From positions 1 through 64,000 of the forward strand of contig CAZCUX010000022.1 in NCBI GenBank assembly GCA_964502005.1: 64,000 nt of DNA, read 5' to 3'. This document shows positions 53,993 to 63,464 of this stretch, one piece after another. Origin of the DNA: CAJWOS01 sp964502005. GTDB lineage: Bacteria > Myxococcota_A > UBA796 > UBA2385. The position numbers were made by a program, and so were the translations under genes. Within the stretch, counting starts at the first letter, position 1; each line of letters opens with the position of its first letter. Under the pieces are notes generated by a model, which saw nothing but the letters and a program-made list of their open reading frames with translations, was not told the DNA's origin and searched no databases.

Positions 53993-54859
53993 TTAGGTCT
54001 TTCGCACATCCGCGAGAATGGCCTTCTGGCGGTCTTCTAAGGCTGTCTTCATGCCCATAGCTTGCACCATTTGGCGCACAGCAAAGCGATTGCCCCAAGT
54101 GGGGAACATACGCTTGAGCAGGTCAAAGACATGGGCTTCCGGCGCGACCAGGAACCGCGCCCGGTTGCGCAAGATACAATCGACGATTCCTTCTCCTACG
54201 ACGTCCGGGGAAATCGTGTTCTTTTGAAAGAAGCCCTCCATGTTGGACTTCATGGAGTTGTCGTCAAAGCGGGCGTTCCGAATAATGCCCGTGTTGACGC
54301 CACCTGGATGTACGACGGTGACTCCCACCGATGTGCCGCTGAGCTCCTCCGCCAACGCCTCCGTAAATCCACGCACCGCAAACTTCGACGTACAATAGGC
54401 GACCTGCGCGGGCACGCCCACCACACCAAAAATGCTCGAAACGTTGACGATGTGCGCTTCGGGAACTTGGATGATGTGGGGCAAAAATGCGCGCGTACAA
54501 TGGACGACACCGCCCAGGTTGATGTTCATGACCCAGTCGAAGTCTTCTTCGGATTGCTCTACGAAGGGCGTGGTGGCCGTGACCCCTGCATTGTTGACCA
54601 ACACATGCACGTCCCCATGTTGTGCGCGCACCGCCGCAGGCAGCGCCGCTACGTCCGCACGATTGGAAACGTCGACCTGGTGGACGGACACTCTTCGTCC
54701 AATCTGTTGGATGCGGTCGACAACTTCGTCAATCCCATCCAAGCGAAAGTCTACGAGGGCAACATGCGCCCCTGCGTCGGCCAGTGCAACCGCGGTGGCA
54801 CGACCGATTCCGCCGTTTCCACCGGTAACGACCGCAACACGGTCCTTGAGAGTACGCAT
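53993..54859 (-). CDS. short-chain dehydrogenase/reductase
   Basis: 288 aa; strong AGGAG RBS. Classical SDR landmarks: TGGNGGIG (NAD(P) loop), NNAG, S-x12-YCTSK with catalytic Ser, Tyr and Lys, and PGGVNT. Asp at the end of the second strand (VDFRLDG) hints at NAD(H) preference. The C-terminus has extra residues (FDLLKRMFPTWGNRFAV), common in lipid- or sterol-related SDRs. Same strand as dapA, 12 bp after it, so they form a transcription unit. Confidence 0.87.
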   Translation of the reverse strand: MRTLKDRVAVVTGGNGGIGRATAVALADAGAHVALVDFRLDGIDEVVDRIQQIGRRVSVHQVDVSNRADVAALPAAVRAQHGDVHVLVNNAGVTATTPFVEQSEEDFDWVMNINLGGVVHCTRAFLPHIIQVPEAHIVNVSSIFGVVGVPAQVAYCTSKFAVRGFTEALAEELSGTSVGVTVVHPGGVNTGIIRNARFDDNSMKSNMEGFFQKNTISPDVVGEGIVDCILRNRARFLVAPEAHVFDLLKRMFPTWGNRFAVRQMVQAMGMKTALEDRQKAILADVRKT

Positions 54860-54871
54860 GAGGAGCTCCTT

Positions 54872-55762
54872 TCAGCGAATATCGCATCCCAATAGAGCGG
54901 ACTGGAGGACCTCTTCTGCACCCGTCGACAACGGGACGAGAGGCAACCGAACATAAGGCCGACACAACCCAAGTGAGGCCAACGCCGCCTTTACCGGTAC
55001 GGGGTTTGACTCAACGAACAACGCCTTGACGAGAGGCATCATCGACACAAAGTCATCCCGAACGGCCTCCGTAATGCCTGTCTGCGCGTCCCCAAACAAG
55101 GACACCACGCGACCCGGCATGACATTCGACAATACAGAAATGCAGCCGTGACCGCCCACGGCCCAGAACGGGAGGAGCGTAAAATCATCGCCAGACAGCA
55201 AACCAAAGGACGAACCGCACAGGCGGCGGTTTTCCACCGCATTGAAGAGGTCGCCGGTGGCATCTTTGACGGAGCAAATTTGGGGGTGTACGGCCAAGCG
55301 CGCCAACGTGGCGGGCTGTACCTTCACGACGCTGCGCCCCGGCACATCGTAGACACACACCTCAACATCCAGTGCGTCGGCGATAGCGCTGAAGTGTTGA
55401 AACAGGCCCTCTTGGGTGGGCTTGTTGTAATAGGGCGCGGTGGCGAGCACGCCTTGCACGCCGAGAGCCTGCACCTTGCGTCCCATCGTGATGGCTTTCT
55501 GGGTGTCGTTGGAACCAATGCCCGCCAGGACGGGGACCGCGCCCGCCGCTTCTTCGAGCGTCCATTGCACCAACGCGACTTGTTCGTCTACCGTAAGCGT
55601 CGGTGCTTCGCCTGTGGTTCCACACGGAACCAAGCCGTGTATCCCCGCATCCAACTGTCGCCGCACAAGCGAGCGAAACGCGGCTTCATCTACCGAACCA
55701 TCAGGATTCATTGGGGTCACGAGCGCCGTGAGAACCCCACGAAAAACAGACGCGGATGCCAT
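54872..55762 (-). CDS. dapA: 4-hydroxy-tetrahydrodipicolinate synthase
   Basis: 296 aa, the standard length. The ATG at 55762 is preceded by GGAG. Conserved residues: GTTGE (Thr49 and Thr50), YYNKPTQEGLFQHF, Tyr138 in YDVPGR (usually YNVPGR), Schiff-base Lys166 in SVKDATGD, and LSGDD. It condenses pyruvate with aspartate semialdehyde, the first committed step of diaminopimelate and lysine biosynthesis. Related pyruvate-dependent lyases of the family are possible, but the active site is canonical. Followed by the SDR gene. Confidence 0.9.
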   Translation of the reverse strand: MASASVFRGVLTALVTPMNPDGSVDEAAFRSLVRRQLDAGIHGLVPCGTTGEAPTLTVDEQVALVQWTLEEAAGAVPVLAGIGSNDTQKAITMGRKVQALGVQGVLATAPYYNKPTQEGLFQHFSAIADALDVEVCVYDVPGRSVVKVQPATLARLAVHPQICSVKDATGDLFNAVENRRLCGSSFGLLSGDDFTLLPFWAVGGHGCISVLSNVMPGRVVSLFGDAQTGITEAVRDDFVSMMPLVKALFVESNPVPVKAALASLGLCRPYVRLPLVPLSTGAEEVLQSALLGCDIR

Positions 55763-56018
55763 TTCCAAACTCCAGCGCCCCAAGGGGACGGGCCAGAACT
55801 GCGACGAAGAAGGTGTCCCGTGACCCCACGGCAGCACGCTTTCCGAACGACCCGCACCCCTATCGTGTCAACGTCGGTTTGCCCGCAGTGGGGCACGACA
55901 TCGCACCCACATCCGTGCGCGCCCCCAAAACGCGCCCATTCCGCGACGAATTGCCGCGCAGGGCGCCTTCCCCCCTTGTTCCAACACCTGCTCGCAGGAG
56001 CGCGACGGCGCCACAGCC

Positions 56019-57371
56019 TCAGCCCATGTCGTATTTCTTGAGCTTGTCGTACAAGGTGCGCACACCAATTCCAAGTTGGGCCGCCGCCTGCTTTCGATTT
56101 CCGTCGTGTTGGGCCAATGCGCGACGAATCAACTCCTGCTCGGCTTCTTCGAGTGTTGTCACCGCCCCCGCGACCGTCGCAGATGGCGGCGCTTCATGGA
56201 AGGTCGGAACGGTAAAGCCAGCCGGGAGCCCGCCCAGGTCCGCTGCCGTAACCGTATCGCCGTCCGCCAAAATCACGGCGCGTTCAAGGGCATTTGCGAG
56301 CTCTCGAATATTGCCCTTCCAATCGCGTCGCAACAATTCGCGCCGCGCCGAATCGTCGAGCCGCAAGTTGGCTCGGCCCATGTCTCGCCCAACGCGCGCC
56401 AACAACAATTCCGCGAGCGGAACTACATCCCCTTTGCGCTCACGAAGGGGTGGAAGAACGACTGGAAACACAGCCAGGCGATAATACAAGTCTTCTCGAA
56501 ATGTGCCCTCTGCGACCATTCGACCCAAGTCGCGATTGGTGGCGGCCACCCACCGCACATCGACCTCTACCGTTTGGTTTCCACCGACACGCTCAAACCT
56601 ACGTTCTTGCAATACACGCAATAGCTTGGCTTGGGTGTCGGGCTTGAGCTCGCCGACTTCATCGAGAAAGAACGTGCCTCCTTCAGCCAGTTCAATACGA
56701 CCCCGTCGACGCCCCACAGCACCCGTAAATGCTCCCCGCTCGTGTCCAAAGAGCTCACTCTCCAACAAGCTTTCCGACAAAGCCGCACAATTGATGGCCA
56801 CAAACGGCCCAGCGCTGCGCCGCGACCACTGGTGAACCGCCCGTGCAGTCACCTCTTTCCCCGTTCCCGACTCTCCCAGAATCAGCACCGTTGCTTCGGT
56901 GGGCGACACCTTGCGAATTTGCCGAACAACGGGTTCCATCGCCGGTGCGCCCCAACTGAGGCGCGCGTCGCTGTCCTCCTGCTGGGCCTCGACGACAAGC
57001 TTGAGCTGGTGCCGCTCTACGGCCCGCGCGACCACCTGCCGAAGTTCAACGAGGCTTCCGACGGGCTTTTGCAGATAGTCGAATGCGCCCCGCTTCATGG
57101 CCTCGACGGCGTCCCCCACCGAGCCATGGGCCGTCAATACGATGACCTCGACCTCGGGGTGTTCCTCGCGCACGGTCTTGAGGAGCGTCATGCCATCCAT
57201 TCGCGGCATCGAAAGGTCGGTCATGAGCACATGAAACGACCGCTTGCCAAGCACGTCGAGCGCGGCCCGGCCATCGGGCGCGGCTTCCACGACATGTCCC
57301 GCGACCTCCAGCGCATCCGTGAGAAACTCCCGGATGTCTTCCTCGTCATCAACCACCAAAACGCGCGCCAT
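56019..57371 (-). CDS. sigma-54-dependent response regulator
   Basis: 450 aa; ATG with GGAGA upstream. Receiver with phospho-acceptor Asp52 (MTDLSMPRMDG) and Lys102; AAA+ domain with Walker A GESGTGKE at 166-173 and the GAFTGA loop at 213-218; Walker B FFLDEVGEL; Fis-type HTH at the end (NRKQAAAQLGIGVRTLYDKLKKY). It activates sigma-54 promoters when phosphorylated. Its start is 2 nt after the histidine kinase stop. Neither the sigma-54 promoter at 17301 nor those near 36.5-37.7 kb is linked to it by sequence. Confidence 0.9.
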   Translation of the reverse strand: MARVLVVDDEEDIREFLTDALEVAGHVVEAAPDGRAALDVLGKRSFHVLMTDLSMPRMDGMTLLKTVREEHPEVEVIVLTAHGSVGDAVEAMKRGAFDYLQKPVGSLVELRQVVARAVERHQLKLVVEAQQEDSDARLSWGAPAMEPVVRQIRKVSPTEATVLILGESGTGKEVTARAVHQWSRRSAGPFVAINCAALSESLLESELFGHERGAFTGAVGRRRGRIELAEGGTFFLDEVGELKPDTQAKLLRVLQERRFERVGGNQTVEVDVRWVAATNRDLGRMVAEGTFREDLYYRLAVFPVVLPPLRERKGDVVPLAELLLARVGRDMGRANLRLDDSARRELLRRDWKGNIRELANALERAVILADGDTVTAADLGGLPAGFTVPTFHEAPPSATVAGAVTTLEEAEQELIRRALAQHDGNRKQAAAQLGIGVRTLYDKLKKYDMG

Positions 57372-57373
57372 CG

Positions 57374-58663
57374 TTATGTCTCCGGGATGCGAACTTGAAA
57401 TACCGCGCCACCTTCGGGATGGTTGGACACGGTCAACGTGCCGCCATGGAGTTGGCAAATCCGACGCGCAAGCGGTAGGCCCAGCCCTGTTCCCCGCTGG
57501 CGGCCGGTAACAAACGGCTCGAAGATGTGCTCTCGCTCGGCTTCAGGGACGCCCACCCCGCGGTCTCGCACCCGAAGGTCGAGCATTCGACCTTCGAGAC
57601 GCACGGTGAGGTCGACCTGCGCATCGTCGGGCGAGTGTTGCAGGGCGTTGGTCAAAAGGTTCGCGACCACCTGCGCGAAGCGTGGAGCGTCGAGGGCAAA
57701 CGGCACGGTGCCGGTGTGGTCCTCGACGTGGATTCGCCCATGTTCGAGTCCCTCCATTGCCGTCCGCACGCACTCCATCACGCGGGAAGGCGTTCGGTGA
57801 AGCTCGGCGGTGCGCGCAAAGGACAGGAGGTCGTTGGTGAGGTGTTCGAGACGCTCGGCACCGCGAACCACCCGCTCCGCGCGACGCTGCTTGCGCGCAT
57901 CCGCCTCACCCTCGACCAACAGCTGCGCGTGTCCCTTGAGGGCGGTGAGTGGGTTTCGGATTTCGTGTGCGAGCACCGCCGACACTTCGCCCAATGCCGC
58001 AAGATGCCGCGTGCGTGAGATTTCTCGCTCGGCAATCTCTAGCTGGAGACGCGCACGCCACGACAACACCGCGAGGCCCACTAGCAACACGGCCGCCAAA
58101 ACGGCGACGACCAATGCGTTTGCTGCGCGTGCTTCGAGGTCTTGGGCGAGAGTGGGTACAAAGTCAAGCACGAGCCGGGGCGGCGGGCGGCGTCCAGCGC
58201 CCGGTGCAGCCCCTGGCTCGGGGAAACCCGCGACCGGATGCGGCCCGCCGGATTCCGGCGGCGGGGCGGGCGGTGGCGCCATCAAGCGCGCCCGGTTGCC
58301 CCATACCCGAACATCGCCGGGACGCGTGGGGATGTCGTCGGATTCGCCTTTGCTGCCTGCTTGCGCCAACACATTTCCATCGGCGTCAACCAAGGCAATC
58401 CACAGCACCCCTTCTGCCGAAACAACGCGGAACCTTTCTTCCAAGCGGTGCGCGAGGGTGTCGGGCGTGCCTTCCCCTGCAAAGTCCGTTCGGAGCTCTG
58501 CCGCGAGGAGGTGCAGCATGCCCTCTCCTTGGCTTCGCACCAAATCTTCGGCCTGCGCGCGCAAGCCGATATAGGTCCAACCCGTGACGCCAACAAACGC
58601 GAGAGCCAGGGCAATCGCAGCAATGAGTAGGCCCCAGCGAGCCAAAAAGGGCGCATTGGTCAT
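57374..58663 (-). CDS. sensor histidine kinase partner
   Basis: 429 aa. Two membrane helices (about residues 9-31 and 182-202) flank a periplasmic region of about 150 residues rich in Pro and Gly (APPPAPPPESGGPHP), similar in layout to ZraS-type metal/envelope sensors. HisKA phospho-acceptor His233 is in LAHEIRNPLTALKG; the HATPase domain has NALQHS, DRGVGVP and GTGLGLPLARR. It passes phosphate to the sigma-54 regulator immediately downstream (2-nt gap). ATG start. Confidence 0.9.
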   Translation of the reverse strand: MTNAPFLARWGLLIAAIALALAFVGVTGWTYIGLRAQAEDLVRSQGEGMLHLLAAELRTDFAGEGTPDTLAHRLEERFRVVSAEGVLWIALVDADGNVLAQAGSKGESDDIPTRPGDVRVWGNRARLMAPPPAPPPESGGPHPVAGFPEPGAAPGAGRRPPPRLVLDFVPTLAQDLEARAANALVVAVLAAVLLVGLAVLSWRARLQLEIAEREISRTRHLAALGEVSAVLAHEIRNPLTALKGHAQLLVEGEADARKQRRAERVVRGAERLEHLTNDLLSFARTAELHRTPSRVMECVRTAMEGLEHGRIHVEDHTGTVPFALDAPRFAQVVANLLTNALQHSPDDAQVDLTVRLEGRMLDLRVRDRGVGVPEAEREHIFEPFVTGRQRGTGLGLPLARRICQLHGGTLTVSNHPEGGAVFQVRIPET

Positions 58664-58787
58664 GGGGCGAACCGGAGCCGCAGGCCCAAGGGAAGCGGCG
58701 ACCTGTTTCGCCAGAACTCGCTTTCACGGCGGGTTTTGGCGAATGGGGGGACGACGCTCCACCCCATCCTCCGGCGGCGAGTCCCCG

Positions 58788-59609
58788 TCACGGGGCGATG
58801 CTAGACCAGCGAGGATGAGAGGAAAGGCGCAAATAGTCTTCGTCCTCGATGGCAGCGGCCAGCAATTCGGGCGCACTCGCGCTCGCGGACAAGAGGTCGT
58901 TGAGGGCTTCCTCTGCGTCGCCGAGCAGCGCGCGTGCCGCACCCCGCAGGTATACGGCGTACGGGTCGTCTGCGGGAAAACCTGCGACGGCGCGTTGCAG
59001 CGCATCTTTTGCTTCGTCGGCGACACCCACCAACAGGAGGCAGCGACCGAGCGCCAACCAAACCTCGGGGTCATCTTCGCGGGCAACGGCTTGGCTGAAG
59101 ACCGCAACGGCCGCGTCCGGCATCCCCGCTTCGGCATACAAAAAGCCACGACGGGCCCAAGGCGCTGCCAACGTTTCATCGAGTTCGGCGCTTCGCTCCC
59201 AGGCGTCAATGGCGCCCTGCGCGTTGCCGAGTTCGACGCGTGCATCGCCTACTTCGAGCCAGGCATCGGCGTCATCTTCCCCTTCGTCTGCCACCCAGCC
59301 TTCGAGAAGCGGCAGTGCGCGGGCCGCATCGCCAATTGCGCGAAGGTCGGCACCGAGGTCGAAGCGCAAATCGGCTGGCGTCTCCGGCGGCAGGTGGTCG
59401 ACCACCGCTTGCCAAACCGCGAGGTTGGCGGGGTCGTCGGTGGGCGTGATGTCGGCCAAAGCGCCAACAATATCGCCCACTGGCCCCTTGGCCAGCACTT
59501 TGCCCAGAGTTGCCGGGCCGGTGCGAAGGAGAGAGACAAGCTCAGTGCGGGCTTCAGGAGACAAGCTACCGAGCGAACAGAGGGCACGGTGCAGACGAGC
59601 GTAGTGCAC
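58788..59609 (-). CDS. TPR-like repeat protein
   Basis: 273 aa from a GTG with GGAG 6 nt upstream; no signal peptide, so probably cytoplasmic. Residues about 90-260 form tetratricopeptide-like repeats (AWLEVGDARVELGNAQGAIDAWERSAELDE; VWLALGRCLLLVGVADEAKDALQRAVAGFP). The N-terminal 80 residues are helical and less regular. It lies 124 bp upstream of the histidine kinase on the same strand. Binding partner unknown. Sequence upstream of the GTG lacks coding character. Confidence 0.75.
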   Translation of the reverse strand: MHYARLHRALCSLGSLSPEARTELVSLLRTGPATLGKVLAKGPVGDIVGALADITPTDDPANLAVWQAVVDHLPPETPADLRFDLGADLRAIGDAARALPLLEGWVADEGEDDADAWLEVGDARVELGNAQGAIDAWERSAELDETLAAPWARRGFLYAEAGMPDAAVAVFSQAVAREDDPEVWLALGRCLLLVGVADEAKDALQRAVAGFPADDPYAVYLRGAARALLGDAEEALNDLLSASASAPELLAAAIEDEDYLRLSSHPRWSSIAP

Positions 59610-59900
59610 GGGAGGCTCCGAGGTCCCGCCTAGTTTACAAGACGGCGGGCCGGGGATGGAGACGGCGAGACTCTGCCGCCGAGGTGTGGCACAAAATGAC
59701 GACCGAACGGCGAGAGAAAATCCAAAAGCAGTCACAAACTCTGCGGCTGCACGGAATCCTTCCACCGTTTGCAGAACCTAACCGGGCTTGACGGAACCCG
59801 GCGACATCCCCTCCGAAATCGGTCGACTCTGGATTCTCTGCTATCGATCGGCGGCGCATCGCTGGCATATGGTGCCCGGTGTGCTTAGAACTACGGGACT

Positions 59901-60743
59901 ATGAAGCAACAGCACCACATTCTCCTCGACTCTTCCCATCTCGCTGGCAACGGACGCATCGGACGCTACGTCCTGCTTCCGGGTACCCGCTCGCGAGCCG
60001 CTGCTATCGCCGAAAACTTCGATGAGGTCACGGTCGTCGACAATCCTCGCGGCCATACGGCGCACCTCGGCGTGATTCGCCGAGACGGCCAGTCCGTCGA
60101 TGTGATGGCGATTTCGTCGGGCATGGGTACGGCGAGCACGGAGATTATTCTTCACGAACTGCTCGAAGCGGGCGCCCGGCGGGTCGTGCGCGTCGGCTCG
60201 TGTGGCTCGATGGACCCCAACATCCGCGCTGGCGACGCTGTTATCGTCACGGGGGGCGTTCGCGACGAAATGGCCACCCGCCATATCGCGCCGGTCGAGT
60301 TTCCGGCCGTCGCCCATCCAGCGGCGATCAACGCGATGGTGGCCGGTGCCGCCGCGTCCGGCCACGCCGAGAACACATTTTTGGGAATCGGTCACACCAA
60401 AGCGAGCTTGTACGCCCGCGAGTTCGGTCAAGGCCCCATGGCCGCCGAGAATGAAGCGTACTGCCGCCTTCTCTCGCGCTGCGGCGCCGTTGCCTCCGAC
60501 ATGGAAGCGGCGATGTTGTTCATTCAAGCGAGCGCGCGGTCTGCCCGCGCTGCGCGCTCCGTCGCTTCGGGAAATGCCGCAGTTCTCGTGCAAACCGCCG
60601 TCGTGCTCGGTGTTTACGGCGACGACGACAGCCACATGGACCTTGACCCCGTATTGTGCCGGCTTGCCGACCGCCGCGCGATTGAAGTGACGCTCAACGG
60701 TATCTTCGACTGGGCACGACAAGACGGCGTCATCGCCGGTTGA
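59901..60743 (+). CDS. nucleoside phosphorylase (uridine phosphorylase-like)
   Basis: 280 aa. PNP_UDP_1-family features: LLPGTRSRAAAIAENF (phosphate-binding Arg region), SSGMGTASTEIILHELLEAGARRVVRVGSCGSM, and VASDMEAAMLF, the ribose-contacting Met-Glu. The length and spacing fit uridine phosphorylase (about 253 aa in E. coli) with short extra segments at both ends. It releases base and (deoxy)ribose-1-phosphate from nucleosides. Separate from the neighbours; the 291-bp upstream region has no clear promoter consensus and no credible gene. Confidence 0.82.
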   Translation: MKQQHHILLDSSHLAGNGRIGRYVLLPGTRSRAAAIAENFDEVTVVDNPRGHTAHLGVIRRDGQSVDVMAISSGMGTASTEIILHELLEAGARRVVRVGSCGSMDPNIRAGDAVIVTGGVRDEMATRHIAPVEFPAVAHPAAINAMVAGAAASGHAENTFLGIGHTKASLYAREFGQGPMAAENEAYCRLLSRCGAVASDMEAAMLFIQASARSARAARSVASGNAAVLVQTAVVLGVYGDDDSHMDLDPVLCRLADRRAIEVTLNGIFDWARQDGVIAG

Positions 60744-60780
60744 CAAGAACCACGGCAGGGAGAGCCTGCCGCAGCACCGC

Positions 60781-61290
60781 TCATAAACCGTACTTTGCGC
60801 GGATATGGTCGAGCAGCTCGGCGCAGCCGCTCTCGATGATGTCGAGCACGGTGTCGAATCCCCTGCGGCCACCGTAGTAGGGGTCGGGGGTATCGGAGTT
60901 GGGTGGTGCGCTCGAGTCAAAGTCGCGGAACAGCGCAAGAGTGCCTTTGTAGGTGGCAGCGCCCGCCATGCGTTGAAGGCTGCGCAAGTTGGAGCCGTCC
61001 ATTGCCAACACAAAATCAAATGCGTCCCAGTCTTCTTCCTCGAACTGCCGGGACCGGCTGGTAAGGTCGTATCCACGGCGCTTCGCGGCAGCAGCGCTTC
61101 GTCGGTCGGCAGCCTCGCCGACATGCACGGCGCTCGTGCCTGCACTGTCGATAAAGATACGGTCGGAGAGTCCCGCTTCTTCGACAATCGCGCGCATGAC
61201 GCCATCGGCGGTAGGACTGCGGCAAATATTGCCAAGACACACAAAACAGACGCGAACCACGGGGTTCTGCGACTCGCCTTGTTCTGACAT
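60781..61290 (-). CDS. low-molecular-weight protein tyrosine phosphatase
   Basis: 169 aa. P-loop C-x5-R at residues 18-24 (CLGNICRSP), then the acid loop DPYYGG with the general acid Asp near residue 139. These fix the LMW-PTP family (Wzb/Etp-like), which acts on phosphotyrosine in kinases for capsule and polysaccharide control, though some members have other targets. The ATG lies 2 nt after the stop of the molybdoenzyme subunit gene (stop and start almost touch), so it is the last gene of the iorAB operon. Confidence 0.87.
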   Translation of the reverse strand: MSEQGESQNPVVRVCFVCLGNICRSPTADGVMRAIVEEAGLSDRIFIDSAGTSAVHVGEAADRRSAAAAKRRGYDLTSRSRQFEEEDWDAFDFVLAMDGSNLRSLQRMAGAATYKGTLALFRDFDSSAPPNSDTPDPYYGGRRGFDTVLDIIESGCAELLDHIRAKYGL

Positions 61291-61292
61291 GG

Positions 61293-63464
61293 TCACCCCG
61301 AAAGTTGGTTGCCAATGGGCAAGGTACGAATTCGACGGCCAGTGGCGGCAAAGATGGCATTGCACAGCGCAGCGGGTGCAGGCGGCAAGCCGGGCTCCCC
61401 CACCCCACCGGGCGGCTCTGCAGACGGCATGACCGAAACGTCCATGAGCGGCGTTTGACCGAGCGAAATCAGCGGGTACTCGTGAAAGTTGGACTGCACC
61501 ACGGCACCATCGGCAAACGACAGCCGTTCACCCAATGCCGCCGAGAGGCCCATCGTAGCCGCACCCATGACTTGCGCTTTGACACTGTCCGGGTGCACCA
61601 CCAACCCCGCGTCGATGACAGCCGTGAGACGGTGCAGTGTAACCTTTCCACCATCCACCGAAACATCCACGGCTTGCGCACAGATGGCCTCGAAACTCTC
61701 GAAAATGGCTACACCACGGTGTTGTCCCTCTGGAACGGGCCCCGCATTTTCAAGGAGCTTTGCAAACACGGCCTGGGCGCGTGGCGCCTCTGTGAGCAAA
61801 TCCTGCCGAAGCGCGATGGGGTCTTGTCCCATGCTGTGTGCGACTTCGTCCAAAAAGCACTCGCGGAAGAAGCCATTGTGGGAGCCGTGCACAGAGCGCC
61901 ACCAACCCACCAAAATGGGCAACTCGACGTGGCTGTGGCGAACCAACTGGTTCGGCACCGAATACGGCATTCGATGGAAGCCGTCGTACACGACGATACG
62001 ACCGAGCTTAGAGCGCACCAAAAACGCTGGGAAAGAGCGGCTCAACGGATTTTGCGACGCGAGGTGGGTCGACCATCCCAACAGGCGTCCGTCGGACCAA
62101 TTTGCCTGCATCCGCGCACGGACGACTGGCCGGTAGCCTCCGCGCGCAAACACCTGCTCGCGGGTATAGATGACCTTGACGGGCTTGCTGGTCCGAAGGG
62201 CCGCCGCCACAGCGACCTCCACCGCATCCGACTCGCTGCGGCGACCGAACCCACCGCCCAGCATCAACGAATGGACAAAGACACGCTCCGCCGGAAGGCC
62301 CGTCATCTGCATGACGAGCTTGTGCGTGCCTTGCTGATTTTGCACACCCGCCCAAACATCACAACGCTCGGGCGTGATGTGGACGGTGGCGTTCAATGGC
62401 TCGATGGGCGCGTGTTCTAGGTAAGGAACGGCGTATTCCGCGACCAAGCCCGCGTTCTCCGGCGCGAATGAGCCGACCTTGTGAACTACTTTTGCATTCC
62501 CATTGTCAAGCGCGTCTTTTAGAATCCCATCAATAGTAGTATCATCCAATCCGGCGCCGGGCCCTTTGTCCCACGTGACGTTCACCGTTTCTGCCGCGAG
62601 GCGCGCACGGTAAAAAGAAGTCGCCACCACCACCACGGCTTCGCCGTAGTCAAGCTCCGAAGAAAACGGGAAAATATCGACCACACCGGGCATCGCACGA
62701 GCGGCAGCATCGTCTACGGTCGCGATTCGACCACCATAATGCGGGCACCAACGTACCGTGGCGACCAACATTCCCGGTCGGGAGACATCGATGCCGAATG
62801 GGCTGGAGCCATCGACCTTCGCCGGGAGGTCAACCCGCGGCGGAGAGGTGCCGATGAGACGAAACGCGGATGCCTCCTTCAACGCAGGGCGGTTGGGAAC
62901 CGGCATGGTCGCCGCGACCCGAACCAACGAGCCATAGGTGGCCGAGCGGTCGCCAGAGCGCACCACACTCCGCTCCGTTGTGCAGTCTTCCGGGCGAACA
63001 CCCCATGCTTGGGCTGCGGCACGAACAAGCATTGCGCGAGCTGCGGCGCCCGCATTGCGCAAGAATGTCCAATACCCCCGCACACTGCTGCTTCCGCCGG
63101 TTGCTTGCACGGTGCCCGGAAACTCGAGGCCATCTCGGCGAAAAGCGGCATCCACAGGCGCGGCTTCTACCCGCACAGCGTCCCAATCCGCATCCAGTTC
63201 CTCGGCCAAAATCATGGGCAGCGCAGTAAAAACACCTTGGCCCATCTCCGCGGCACCGACACGGAGGGTGATGGTGCCGTCGCTCGCGATGCGAATCCAG
63301 GCATTGAGGTGAACGTCGATGTCGTCGGTGTGCGCCCCCATACGAAGCGTGCCGTCCACCTCCGGAACCTTGGCTGCGTGGGCATCTTGTGCGACCATCC
63401 CCAGAATGAGCGCAGTGGAGCCCCCCTCCATGACCGCACGTCGTGAAAGCAAATAGGTACTCAT
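61293..63464 (-). CDS. iorB: molybdopterin-binding oxidoreductase subunit (IorB-like)
   Basis: 723 aa. The N-terminus carries a twin-arginine motif (SRRAVM) and a hydrophobic segment, as in isoquinoline 1-oxidoreductase beta subunits, so it is exported folded. The body is the xanthine-dehydrogenase-type molybdenum domain (AEMGQGVFTALPMILAEEL; GGGFGRR; VVGWWRSVHGSHN-like GWWRSVHG). Near the end is GVGEPGLPP with the expected catalytic Glu. It oxidises an N-heterocycle or aldehyde with water as oxygen source; the true substrate is unknown. Its start overlaps the IorA stop (ATGA). Confidence 0.85.
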   Translation of the reverse strand: MSTYLLSRRAVMEGGSTALILGMVAQDAHAAKVPEVDGTLRMGAHTDDIDVHLNAWIRIASDGTITLRVGAAEMGQGVFTALPMILAEELDADWDAVRVEAAPVDAAFRRDGLEFPGTVQATGGSSSVRGYWTFLRNAGAAARAMLVRAAAQAWGVRPEDCTTERSVVRSGDRSATYGSLVRVAATMPVPNRPALKEASAFRLIGTSPPRVDLPAKVDGSSPFGIDVSRPGMLVATVRWCPHYGGRIATVDDAAARAMPGVVDIFPFSSELDYGEAVVVVATSFYRARLAAETVNVTWDKGPGAGLDDTTIDGILKDALDNGNAKVVHKVGSFAPENAGLVAEYAVPYLEHAPIEPLNATVHITPERCDVWAGVQNQQGTHKLVMQMTGLPAERVFVHSLMLGGGFGRRSESDAVEVAVAAALRTSKPVKVIYTREQVFARGGYRPVVRARMQANWSDGRLLGWSTHLASQNPLSRSFPAFLVRSKLGRIVVYDGFHRMPYSVPNQLVRHSHVELPILVGWWRSVHGSHNGFFRECFLDEVAHSMGQDPIALRQDLLTEAPRAQAVFAKLLENAGPVPEGQHRGVAIFESFEAICAQAVDVSVDGGKVTLHRLTAVIDAGLVVHPDSVKAQVMGAATMGLSAALGERLSFADGAVVQSNFHEYPLISLGQTPLMDVSVMPSAEPPGGVGEPGLPPAPAALCNAIFAATGRRIRTLPIGNQLSG

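Noticed and set aside
60744..60780. Hairpin CGGCAGG/CCTGCCG between convergent genes as a terminator
   Set aside because: Stem of 7 bp without a T-run; too weak to call.
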